Assembly: GCF_000524195.1 (NCBI RefSeq)
Contig: NW_020170460.1
Location: 84,659-148,658, forward strand
Direction: 5' to 3'
From: Echinococcus granulosus
Lineage: Eukaryota; Platyhelminthes; Cestoda; Cyclophyllidea; Taeniidae
Length of the DNA stretch: 64,000 bases
The notes beneath the pieces are model-generated. The model did not search any database. It had not been told where the DNA came from and saw only the letters and a list, made by a program, of their open reading frames with translations. Position 1 is the first letter of the stretch. Every line of letters starts with the position of its first letter. Positions 37,692 to 49,152 of this stretch are shown here, piece by piece. The position numbers and the translations under genes were made by a program.

Positions 37692-37708
37692 ACTGCAAAG
37701 GTCATTAA
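37692..37708 (-). promoter_or_regulatory. Splice-acceptor-like site 11 nt upstream of the GHITM start codon
   Basis: On the minus strand the sequence CCTTTGCAG ends at 37693, followed by 11 nt and the ATG at 37681. The upstream in-frame ATG at 37705 lies inside this acceptor region. A possible 5'-UTR donor (CAAG|GTGAGC) lies at 38068. Confidence 0.5.
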
Positions 37709-38046
37709 AAAGAAAATGGTAAATCGAAATTATTAAAGTAAGCTAACATAATGCATCATGCTAAGATAGAAAAGTTGGCACTCATCAAACATAATTACAA
37801 GGACCACAATCGAAAATCAGAGACAAAAATGGCTGTAGTAAAATGGGTCAACTTTGACCAAGTAAACGCTTAGCCAGACTTTGAAAGCTTCCGAGAATCC
37901 TTGATAACAAACACGATGCCAAGCAAATACTACCTAAATCAACCTAGAAATAAGTGGTACTAAAGTGTGGCGCAGCGTGAGGCAGCAGGAAAAACCAGGG
38001 GACGCCAGAAGATTCCAGAACGCACCTGGAGCCAGCACCTATCAGC

Positions 38047-38070
38047 AAAATGGCGCCGTGTGCTCACCTT
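38047..38070. promoter_or_regulatory. Candidate GHITM promoter-proximal element (YY1-like motif and 5'-UTR donor)
   Basis: The plus strand has AAAATGGCGCC at 38047-38057, close to the YY1 consensus often found near promoters of mitochondrial genes. Ten bases further, the minus strand has CAAG|GTGAGC, a good splice donor. Both lie in a small GC-richer island (about 37970-38100) roughly 0.4 kb upstream of the GHITM start. A promoter plus non-coding first exon fits, but this is inference. Confidence 0.3.
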
Positions 38071-41000
38071 GTTAAAACTAAACACTATAGTTGCGATCGC
38101 CGCCTTTATAGTTAAGATTGGCATTTGCTTTTAATTTCGCGCCACTTTCATCTATCATGCACAGAATATATCCAGCTACTGCTTAACAACCTCTGAAAAA
38201 TAATGAATAATTTGATAATGCAGTTTTTATCTAAAATGAGCTACTATGGCTACGATCAAGTCATTTATCGTTGCTTACATATAAAATAGGCACACAGTCG
38301 TTACAGGAAACACCAGGCTTAAAGTTTTTATAAATGTACCCACCCCTCTAAATTCCGGATATGTTTTGTCCGGATCAAACTTGCCCCTACGCAGATGTCC
38401 AGCGTCTATATGCTAAATTTTGCCATTTGATTAATAACTATCTTTCCCGCAATTAGGAGGATAGAACAAGGTTCTGCAGCAATAGGCTTCTCATATCCAA
38501 GTTGTAATCAAACCGGATTTTTTAGAAAGCAATAAGATTTCAACAATGTTGCTCTTACGGCCGCAAGTGCATCACCCACAGCCGCACACACTAGACTGGC
38601 ATTTCTCGCGCATTTCTCTTTTAAATACGGAATAAGTATGGTTATATAAGGACGGAAACCACTTTATTGTCCCTAAGGCCAGACTGCACGTTAGAAGCAC
38701 AAGCTCCGTAGGCTACCGACTGCTGAGCCTAATACACATTTAAACAAAGTGTTAGGTCACGGCTTATGTATTCCACGATTTTTCTATTTTATTCTGTCAT
38801 TATATTCATCCGGCATCGCCAGAATTTTACGTCACTCAGCAGTGGTTTGCGAAAAACAAAAAATTCCATTTCTACGATCCAAAAAATGCAATTTCCCTCT
38901 TGCCAGTACTTCATGGCCAGAAGCTTTAATTCCTGGTGCAGAATTTTTAATATAAGCAGTTTGACCACTGAACCGTGTTTTAGCAAAAATAGATGCATTA
39001 CTGCACTACTCACCAACGTCACATACATCTCCTGCCTGCCTCTACCAATTTATGGTAGAAATCTAGTGCAAATCATATCGCAAACGAATTATGTGAGTCT
39101 GAAGCAATTTCCTTTATTGTTTTGGGTGTAGAATGTTCCGAATATGAGAAATAATGCATTTTGTTTTTTTTTTTAGTCAGCAGACGGATCGATCAGTTGC
39201 GCAGTGTATTTGGACGATGCTGTATAAAAACACCCACACATCAAACGCCCCTGCACCTGCAAAGATACCTGACTACCCCGTCACTGATCCCTCTTGGCAT
39301 TTCTACTAGATCTGCACTTTCGTCCTGCTTGAGAACTGCTTAGCAGGAGGATAAAATGTGCTGACCCTTAAGCAGGTCAATTGCTATTCGTAAGAGCGCT
39401 AGACAAAAAGGTGTCACATAACAACAGATTTGTGGAGATAAGATATTGCGTCCATTCCTCCTTGCCACCTTATCCTCACCTCAGCGTTGCCCAGACATAT
39501 CCAGCTGGGTTCTAACCAGCTAGTAGGGAGGTGGAAGAGGTATTGCGAGTTCACCTAATTCGCATTTTTATACAGACACCGTAGACAGCTCCGTAGTGGG
39601 ATTTTTGAGATGGTTTATGACTGATGTCCTTCCAATTTTTAATGGTATCCCTACAAAATACGGAACCAGGGTATTTGCTGAAGGTAGGCGCCATTTTCAA
39701 TCCCTCAGTTAGGCGTCTTCACAGATTCTCCCATCCTCAGCATAAGCAGTTGCCAAGAGCCTCCCCTGAAGACGAGGAAAAGCATAATATTTGGGCAGAA
39801 TATATATAACCGATTTACGGACGAGCTGAATTTGGAGGCTCATAGCTCATGCCGCTGGGCGGGAGTATAATGCGAAGCCTCATGTGTCCTTGAAGCCAAA
39901 ATAAGAGTTAAACAAATAATCAAAGTATTACATCGACCTCATTACTGAAACAGCAAAGCATCTGAAACACAATGGTCAATTTTTCCCTAAGAATTGCACT
40001 TTCCCAAGAAATGCTTACCTGTTATTTAAGTAGTTATTTATGTATGCAAAAAGCTTGCCCTTGAACGAGTGATTTAAAACAAATTTGGGCAACCGTCAAT
40101 TGCATTCACTTCTTGTGCCTACAGGCTAAACCAAACCGTCTTTATGCTTTTCCCTGTAGCATTTGGAAGCATGCGTAGGTACTGGTAAATGCCATTGCAT
40201 TCAATGGTTGCAATTTTTATTTGCTCCCTTCGATGACAGAATAAACGCAGATGAACTCGCGATGCCTTCATTCATGAGACTGCTTTTCATATACTTTGAG
40301 TGATGGATTTGGGAATGCGCACTTTCAGCCATCACTACAAACAACGAAATACAAGAGGCATCAACATTGCGCATTTCCACCCCACGACGTTCACACATTC
40401 TAGCCAGAGTTACAAGTAGATTTAAAAAAAAAACGTTTGAAACATCACCGCATGGGCCTGGTGCTCAGTTGTAGGCACTGTTTGTACCTTGATAGTGCCC
40501 TTTACTTATCTTTAATAAAGTCCTTTCATGCATTCCAAACATGTACAAATGAGCCTGCCGAGTCCTGGTCCGTTCCAAGTCTTCCTCGAGGCCACAGGAA
40601 GTCATAGTACTCCAACAGAAAGTGCATTTCTAACCTGTAGTACGGCTTATAGGCAATTGGCATGGCCCTGGTTCCATACTGGTGAGAGGGAGTACAGACC
40701 GCAGAGACTTAGGTACCCGCCTACCAAAACACAGAGGTAAACAGGCGATCAAAGTACAAAATGACGAAGTAGGCAGTCGCGACTACTAAACTACATAAAT
40801 ACCTGCGAAATATGTTGTTTACAAAGAAGTATACCAAAAAAGGCTGCTTATAGCTTGAGGTCCATGCATCCAGTCAGCCCCATGGCATGAGCAAGCGATG
40901 CCTACGCCTCTGACTCACACAGCGTATCGATCACCTCCCCAAGAGGAGAAAATCAATATCTCTCTGTATAGACACCGAAAGCCCAAAATGAAGTCCGCTA

Positions 41001-41504
41001 CCATAGCTACGACCTTCATTTTTCCCAATAAAACGTATTTAACTTGCATTTTTGTGAGAAGTTCATTGTGTTAGTAGAAATTAAACAATTACTGTAATTT
41101 CGGCTAGGCATATAAGGTGATAATGCACAAACATGGCTGATGCAAAATCGCCCCCATATTTTTCAAAATTGCATTCATTACATTCATCTCTAATGCATAA
41201 TTTTTATTACGAACAACTTGTTAAAAGGGTAGTTTTTTAATGCTGTTATTAAGTCAAACCTATTTTTGGTGATTTTGGCACGAGTCTATACAGAAGGCGA
41301 TGACATTTGCAAGGGGGATGCCTAGCCAGTCACCTCCTTCCTGAATTCTTCACTGCTAGTTAGCCTCTAACATGTTGGCTCCCACATCCAATCACCCAAA
41401 AAACACTCGGCTCTTCTCACTCATGTGTGCTTACTTGTGCCACCTCCAACCCTGACTTTGTGGCTGGCGGGTGCACGGAAATTGGTTGGCTTGGCGATGC
41501 GGTC

Positions 41505-41542
41505 TTAGCGCAGTGGTTGTGCGTGTGTGTGGTTTCAAGGCC
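41505..41542 (+). repeat. Possible remnant of a tRNA-derived (SINE-like) element
   Basis: TTAGCGCAGTGG resembles a tRNA A box and GGTTTCAAGGCC, 26 nt downstream, resembles a B box. No cloverleaf or acceptor stem can be drawn, so this is at most a decayed SINE head in the intergenic region upstream of the Slac2-like gene. Confidence 0.2.
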
Positions 41543-42631
41543 ACTTTAAAGAAGAGCCTCTCAAGCCCCACTTTACTCATGCCTTCAACTGAGACGTTGA
41601 GTTAGTAGAGGTTTGCATTTTCCTTGTTTGTTTATTTATATATTTTAATCCTAATTTGTTATTTTTATTCTGCCAAACACGTGAATAGTTCTTCATGCTT
41701 CGACTGCTCTAGTCACTCATGGTACTTAACAACTATTTCCTAGTAACAGTAAATTCTGAAAGGAATTTCTAAAAGTGCTAAGATATTATTACTACTTAGA
41801 AGATTTCCATAATCAAAAACCACCACTGCTCAATCAAAACTCGTCTTAGGGCACTGCTAACCAGTATAGCCGGTCGTAGTTAACCGCTTATCCCGCTTTT
41901 CGCAAAATGCTTTGTTTTTACGCAGACTTGACCTTATTTTGACACAAGTGACAAAATTTACTTATTTCAACAATGTAACCAAAACCACTTTTACGCTTAT
42001 TTAGCAAATAGTGCTGGATTTTCAGCCTTTGCATAACCTGGTCCTCGTGAATGGTGTGTCTCATTCGCTCTCGTAGAATTCACCTCGCGCAGTAGATTGA
42101 TAGCCTGACCTAGGCGTGCCATTTACTACACATCGGGTTGTCATTTCCCAGCCCCGCCCTACTGTAAAGGCACAAATGAATTGCCAGAGGAGTGTACTGC
42201 TTCATCAAATCAAGAAAACAAAACTGTTTATTTTCTGCTTCCTAGCGAAGATGTAGGGGTGATACTTGTTTACCAAACGCGCGTTTCACCACACCTTAGA
42301 TCAACCCAGCCCGTGGGAGAAAATTCGGCCTAATGAGTTGAGGCAGTCTTCGGCTACTTCGGCATATGCTGAGACACCCTCACCACTACTTACAATTTTT
42401 TGTGAACCTCAGACACAATTTTAAGGAGTTAGTTGTAAATACTTTAATTAATTACATAAAAAGGACTGATAGATACATTTAAGATACCAAGGACTAACAG
42501 GGTTGAGGGATTGTCCTATCACTTGGCTGGATGTCACGGCGCTTGATCCAGTGGATGGGTCACCACGTAAATCCTCCCTTTCACATGAATTTACCTATTC
42601 CCTCTTTTGTCAAAAGGCGAAGACGCAGCCA

Positions 42632-45600
42632 ATGCGAGCAGCAAGAGGGCAGTCTAAGAACAAAGGACCACAACAAAACGGCAGCCTAGTGCCACCTCTG
42701 GACGCCAATGCAAACCCCGCCCTAGATGTCAATCTGGGTCGCTTCAGCGAGGAGGAGCGTGAAGCGATACTCACGGTGGTAAAGCGAGATTTAGAAATTC
42801 GGTGTATGGAGAAGTATCGACTGAAGTAAGAGTGAAAATTTCTCTTTTTTCTTATCCGTAGTTAAAATAACCATTTTACTGTTCTTTCTAATTCGATTCG
42901 TGGGTATAGGATCATACATCCTGTCAGCTTCAGAAGGCAAAAAATTTGTACTGGCACTTTTCCAAAGGATGCACAAGCCATAAGAGTCAAGCTGCTTGTC
43001 ACGAGGTCAACAGGTGATAGATTTATTGATTGACGTGTCACTCATATGACCTAGCGACTAAATCAGTATCCAAGCTTCGTCTTATGGTCAAGCTTTCATT
43101 AAAATCGCACTTTTTCTATCACTCGAACATTTAAGAAGACATGATAATCATAACTTGTTTCATTAGCGTCGCTAATAAACTCTTTTTGCCGCCTTTGAAT
43201 AACGGGAGTTGATCCACCCACAAATTTGTTGAATGCTTACTTCATTAGATTTGTTGTGTAGTAGATAGTTAAAAATTACGGTGCACAAATCCCTGGACTC
43301 AATTAATCATTCACTTCTTGCATTTAGAGGTTTTAAGCTTGAGTCTGTTGACAGGTCCATATCGCCGAACAGTGACTAGCCTCAACTCGGAGGGAGGGAA
43401 AATGATGGCACTGCTGCCTCTCAAAATTACAATGCACCTTTCCACTGCCAGCACAGCAGCTACTAAAATTGTCAATCATCTTTTTACTTCCCATTTATTA
43501 TCTATGCATCATACTTTTAATTGTTCAGTGAATTATCAAATCCACATCACGTGTCCACGTCTAGCGTTACTCATTCAACACTGGTAGTAGTGAAAACAAA
43601 AGTTAAAAAACGTGATTTGACCCTCTTTACTTGCTCGCACATTCATTTAATGACATGGCGAAAAAAGCTGACTTCACATTTTACAAGCTGGCAGAACCAT
43701 TAACCCTTGTCAAGTGCTCAAGTAGTAACTGTGTCACGTGTGATGAATCAGAAAATTGGCAAACTGCAAAAGTTACATTCCAAGATCACTCTAGAAGTTA
43801 AAAAACACCGCGCCCGTTGCTCTTTTTTGTGTGGTAAAGCAAACTAGTGGAATTTCCTTCTCTTCCCTTTCAATATCTCTTCCCAACGAATCCCTTCCTG
43901 ACTCTTTAACGGGCAGTGGTTTATTCAACTCTCCATGAGTTGGATCGCTAAAGCAATGAACAATCATAATGCCTGATATTTACTTTCCTTCACTACTGCA
44001 GAATTTTGGAGGAGGTGAGAAGGTGGAAGTTGACTTGGCGTGTTTACTTGCAACTTCGTTACACGTCACGTCAGCAAGCTAAGTTTGACGATTGGCGTCA
44101 ACCTCTGTTGAGCCAAGTAGCCTGCTATGAGAGACTGAACGAACACTCCAACTGGGAGGTCTGTCAAACGGATCCCCCTTTTAAAACTTTTTTACGTGCA
44201 TTGCAAAAAGGTAGGCAACGCATCAGCTTTGTGCCCCGAAAATATTATGTCTAGAGGTGAGCATGAACAGGTAAGGTAAACTTTAATGGAAGCTGCTATC
44301 GAATGGTATGGGAAAGTGCTGGTAAAATGGGCCCTGCCTGTTTCCCATTTGTGGTAAGAAGTAAAGATTGTGTGATGGTGGTGTGTCACCCTTGAAAATA
44401 TTTGCGATTCCAACTGCAGAAAAGCCTTATTTTATAGGCTATAAAATTCACGGGTTTCGCATGAGAGAATAAAACTTATATCAGTGATTCATTTTTGCCC
44501 CAATTTTATTTAAACAACGGCATTAAAATTGATTGACTTAAAAAATCTTTCTAGAAATTTGTTTTCTTTTTTGATTTTCCGTGATCTAATTGGCATAAAG
44601 ACTACGACGTTCATTAAGCTCAAAGAGGAAAAAATTGTCGGGAATTAGAAAACGCTTTTGGCTAAAATGGATAAGTTTTAAAAGAGTTAGCTTACACTTG
44701 ATAAAGTCCTCGTCCACTTTACGCTACTTAAGTGGTATTTAAGTAACGACGCTGATCATGCAAGAGCCCCAGTGAATTAAGGCACTACGCAGTTTGAGTA
44801 ATCGGGGGTTAAAATGGCTTACAAAGTTTCTTTTTTATGGTTCTTTAAGAAAAATTCGAAGCGGACTACTTCAGGAGGACAGTCAAGCACCGCTTTCGTT
44901 GCCAGGGTCAGCTAACGCCTGCACCATATGTAGAGGCCGATTCATAATCTTCCTCAATCCCCGCGTGACCTGCAGCCTCTGCCGTCGTGAAGTTTGCAGA
45001 CGCTGTACCAAGGCGTATAACGGTGAAATGCTCTGTCGTATCTGTTCTCATGATATGTGAGTTCAGGATTGTAAATCGGGAAGTTTTTCTTCCATTAACC
45101 GGCAGTCATTTGGGGAGTCATTGCTGTTAATCTTGAGCTAAGTCAGCTGCTAAGTGACCCCGTAGAAAAGTATGAATGGGGTCTTAAGATGGTGGTATGG
45201 CTAGAAAATACGCCTCGTACTTTAGTAAGAAGTTTGGCGAATGGAGGAAGGAATGAAAACTCTACGAGAGACGGATAGATGGATGCAGAATGGGTAGAAC
45301 CCAATTGGATGAGTCTGAAGTGGGCGAATAGTCGGACGAAAATATAAGCAAAAGCGACAGCTTGCAAGGTGTAAAGAGACGCCCGGACAACCAGGCGAAC
45401 GATCATAGATGGCAGTTTTCGATGGTTTTACTACCAAAAATTTGATGCTAATATTTGTATGAATGTTTTCCTTTTCAAATGCAGTTTCTACAGAGCGGTA
45501 AAGTGCCCGTGGTTTTACGACAGCTCCCCCGACAAACTCTGCGGTCACGCCTCCGACACTATCGTCAAGAGTTTGTTCAAGGACAATCTGCCTGGTTAGC

Positions 45601-48051
45601 CTGTGAACCGACTACTTAAGTAGTTATTTAAGTAGATAAATTTTGGTCCTAACTATTTACTCAAGCCTTAATAAGTCCTGCAAGTGGCTTTGCCAAAAGC
45701 CTTTAGATTGATAAAAGAAGTGCTATGGCCAACGTCTATTGACAGGGTGAGGTCATTCCTAAATTACCACAACCTAGGGGGGAATCCAGTTTAAAATTAT
45801 CGGCATCGCAGGTAATTGCTTTCAGATCCACTAAAGTTGCTTTTGTTTTATGGACTCCGTGAGTTCATTCCCCACCTGATCTCACCAGGTGGTTGGTTAT
45901 TAAGCAGAACTCAAGGTTGGAAGAACTGTCAAGTATCAACGCCGTTTTGTCATCCCTCCTGCCGGGAGTCTCTCCACAGATTCAGCCCCCCACAGTGGAT
46001 ACCGTTTTTTCTTTCTGTGGCTTTTAGATATCGCACTTAAGCAACAAATTAAGCATTTTAATTATTGTAAACTGATTTGTGCATCACTGCTACCTATGTG
46101 ATACTCCTATTTGTGGAGTGCGCAGGAGGAGATGGGTTCACTGTAAGCGGACTGAAGTGTGCTGATGTCAAGAGGCTCAAATGTGTGCAAGACGGTTCAA
46201 CGCCACCAGCGTAAAGATCCAAAGGGACTACCATAATTAGAATATTGCCGCACTCTTTAATCACCAGGACCGGTGTTTAAAATCCACGGAGAGGAGTGTT
46301 GAATGCATTCTAGAAACCGTATGAAGAATGTCACTAACTCCCTGTAAACATTTTGGGTTAAAATGGTGATACAAATATTGGTTTATTGTTATATTTTTGC
46401 TGACCCTTCTTGGCCTCAAACCGAACGACTTCCTCATCGGTTTCGTCTACTTTTCAGCGTACCCTTAGAGGACACATATCTTGTCTATCTTAGGCCAGAC
46501 AGTAGACAGATAAGGTCCAAATAAATCAGACTATACCTCATCCGATCTCATTTCGACATTCAAAGTAAAAAGAGGTGCCGACTGCAAACAGGAATCCTCA
46601 GGAAATTCAGTAATGGGCAAACTGGATTGTGACAGAGTCAAGCGAATTCTCCGAACTCTGTGAAATGACAAGAGAAAACCAAATTTTACTGTCAAGAAAT
46701 CCTAAATCTCATAAAAATAAATTACCGAAACACCAATTAAATCATTAAAAGCGACGTTTGTGATCAAAGACTTTCGAAATTACTAGTCGAGGCAAATACT
46801 ACTTACTGACGAATAAGTAAGTGATGCCTGCATTAATTGTACATTCTACTAAGCATCCATCGTTTGATTTATGTAGTCCTAAATGGCCTAACCGAAGAAC
46901 AGTTGCACAAAGCCCTATCCAACTACCTCAAACCGGACAGAGAAACGTATGTTAATGGTGAGTGGGAGAGATCTAACATTAATCTACCAGGATCATGGCA
47001 ACAATTCACTTTTCTATACACTCTCCACATCCTTCTTCCCGCTCTCCCCTCCAGGAGTCGTCATCACATTAGAGGTGATGCTAAGAATTGAAAATGAGCA
47101 GATCAGGACATTTACAAAACGGTATCAGGAGGTCCGCAGCACTGCTGTCAATGCTCTTAACAAAGTTAGAGGCACTGCAATGAAGAATGGTCAGGAGGAC
47201 TCTGAAAAGGAAGGTGAGCAGTCCATTTCATTTGGACTACTATGTTTTTACATGTTTTATAGATCTCATAACAAAATTGTTTATTATCGCTATTTTTTCC
47301 TAAAGTATGTTAATGTGCTAGAAAACTGGATTAAGTCTCCACTAATCGACATTCCTAGACACCTTCGAATTCTAAAGTGCATTTTTTACTAATTATTTAT
47401 GTTATGCTTCTCGTTTAAAAGTTGATCGCATCACATCGCAATTCCTACAGCAGACAAGGGAAGCACTGCGGAAGTTACTTCAGATGCTCTGCATTACTGA
47501 GGAAAGTAAGTCGCCAATTCCCAATTTTAAGGAGGGATGAATGGAAGCCAATCTAGCAGATTCACTCACACATCAAATCAGATTTTCAATTAGAAACTTA
47601 TTCTCCAATGAACTCATTATTTCTCATTTTGCTAGAATATAAACTGTCGGTACACAATTCAAGGCAGGTGAATACCGCTACCCGGGTGTTGGAGATAACG
47701 CAAAAACAGGTGGAACAGTTGGTGGGACACAAAATACAGGTATGCTCTTCTTCAAAATAAAGAGTTATCCCACTTTATTTTAGATTCCCGATGAATATAC
47801 CAACGTAGAGGTGGAGGAGGATTTGGAATCTTTTGTGGCAAGTGTTGCTAGTGGCCCCGAGGAATTTTTTGCAAATGTTCTACTAGAAGATGTGAGTGGG
47901 CTGAGCATTTTAAAGATATCTATGGAGAAACGAAATTGTTTTATGTGCACAATCACTTAATTGGTTTTATTTTACTTAGTTGACAAAGGCCATGCGAAAC
48001 TCTATATCCCATGGAAGAAATTCAAGAGCTCCTCTAAGCAGTAACTACTGA
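42632..48051 (+). CDS. Slac2-type Rab effector (MYRIP/melanophilin-like) with FYVE-related zinc finger (complete, 10 exons)
   Basis: Slac2 and Slp proteins bind GTP-loaded Rab27-type GTPases and tether secretory or lysosome-related organelles to myosin and actin (family knowledge). Exons: 42632-42825, 44002-44014, 44875-45056, 45485-45594, 46877-46957, 47055-47213, 47422-47505, 47636-47739, 47784-47891 and 47980-48051, giving 368 residues. Residues 38-69 form the first RabBD helix (FSEEEREAILTVVKRDLEIR). Residues 85-126 hold eight cysteines in CxxC pairs (C85/C88, C102/C105, C110/C113, C123/C126). W139-F140-Y141 is the conserved Rab-contact motif, followed by DTIVKSLFKDNL. Zinc-finger spacing and FIIFLNPRVTCSLCRREVC resemble MYRIP and melanophilin more than Slp proteins. 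No C2 domains follow; the rest is predicted helical and ends EDLTKAMRNSISHGRNS. Exon 2 is a 13-nt microexon, or a longer exon reading on in the same frame. The start at 42632 is the first ATG after an acceptor-like CAAAAG. Confidence 0.85.
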
Positions 48052-49152
48052 TTTTATTTTTCATTTTCTCATGAGACTTATTAATGTCAATAAATACTGA
48101 GAAATATCGGCCATCAAACATTTTTCTTCGATTATTTTAAATACGGTGGCGAAAAGGAAGTGTCTGCGTCAAAAAGAAGTGGTAATTTCGTAGCGCTGTG
48201 CTGCAATGTGCGCTTAAGCACAAAGCCTCTTAAGGCTCTGCAGATCATACGGCCTTCCGACTGCATGGCCATCAGGCCATGTTTACGACCTTCTAGTCGC
48301 CAAATGTTAATAAAAAATCTTTAACATCACTAATACGGCTTACGAGGACTGCAGGGAAGGGGCGAAGCGCCATGAGCGTAGACAGTGTAAAATTTGCCAA
48401 AAATATTAGGAACATCATTTGGAGTTCTGGCGTAATTATTTGATTTTTACATGGCTAGGTATTTTTAACTGCATTGTGAAGCGTGACTCATCAGTCTCCG
48501 CTTCCCTATTCCTAGAGTTCTTAGACAGGCCCGGTTGATTCGTTTTGGACATATTTATCAAAGATGACAAGATGGAGAGGGAAAATACTATGTTCAAGAA
48601 GGAGGGGAGCTGCAGTCACTAGGTAAGGAAGAGGACGATCCGGTCACGAGATTCGAATTTCCCGCTTGCCTCCTCCCTGAAAGGCACATTAAAACAGCAT
48701 AAGTATTACAGCATTGTTTGCGTCTAATGCAGGAAATGGTGCATGGAGATGTAAATTGTGGCAAATTCCAAAAGGCCAAAAAATGATTAGTCACTGATTA
48801 ATAAATTTTAATTGTTAATCCAATAATAAGAAAACATTTTGGCATTTATCTTCTGAGCATTATTCTACCATTAAGTTATGTTCACGTGCCATATTTTAGG
48901 TGTCCCATACATAACCCCTTATGCTTTTATACCCAAGGGTTAAGCGTTTCTATATTTTCTCGATAATCCTCAACTTTATTATGCCTACGGGCTTTTGCTA
49001 TAGAGAAGTTTCAAGGTGAGATCCTTGTTTGAATTTTCCAATTAATGGAACCTTAACCATTTAGAGCTGTGTGCGCGGGGTTTCGTAGCTGTGGACTTCA
49101 GGAGTCCTTACTCAAATTGTGTGCGCTTGAGTTATTTGCCTTATGATCAGAA
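48052..49152. other. 1.1-kb spacer between the Slac2-like gene and the FLVCR gene
   Basis: The two genes lie in tandem. The spacer holds the poly(A) signal at 48089 and must contain the FLVCR 5' region. An acceptor-like CTTATGATCAG ends two bases before the FLVCR ATG. A small perfect hairpin (CATGGCC, ATCA, GGCCATG) lies near 48273-48290. Nothing else is recognised. Confidence 0.5.
48089..48094 (+). terminator. Poly(A) signal of the Slac2-like gene
   Basis: AATAAA 38 nt after the TGA stop of the Slac2-like gene (48049-48051), consistent with a very short 3' UTR. Confidence 0.6.

Larger units (their letters stand above)
37706..42631. other. 4.9-kb divergent intergenic region between GHITM and the Slac2-like gene
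   Basis: This region should hold the promoters of both divergent genes. A small GC-richer island with a YY1-like motif lies near 38.0 kb, and a tRNA-like fragment near 41.5 kb. Open frames here (for example 38766-39131) are AT-rich, lack family resemblance and look random. Confidence 0.6.

Noticed and set aside
37682..37705. Upstream in-frame ATG for GHITM at 37705
   Set aside because: It lies within an apparent splice-acceptor region; the ATG at 37681 right after the AG gives a better mitochondrial presequence.
38766..39131. 121-codon plus-strand ORF in the divergent intergenic region
   Set aside because: AT-rich composition, no splice context and no recognisable motif; likely chance.
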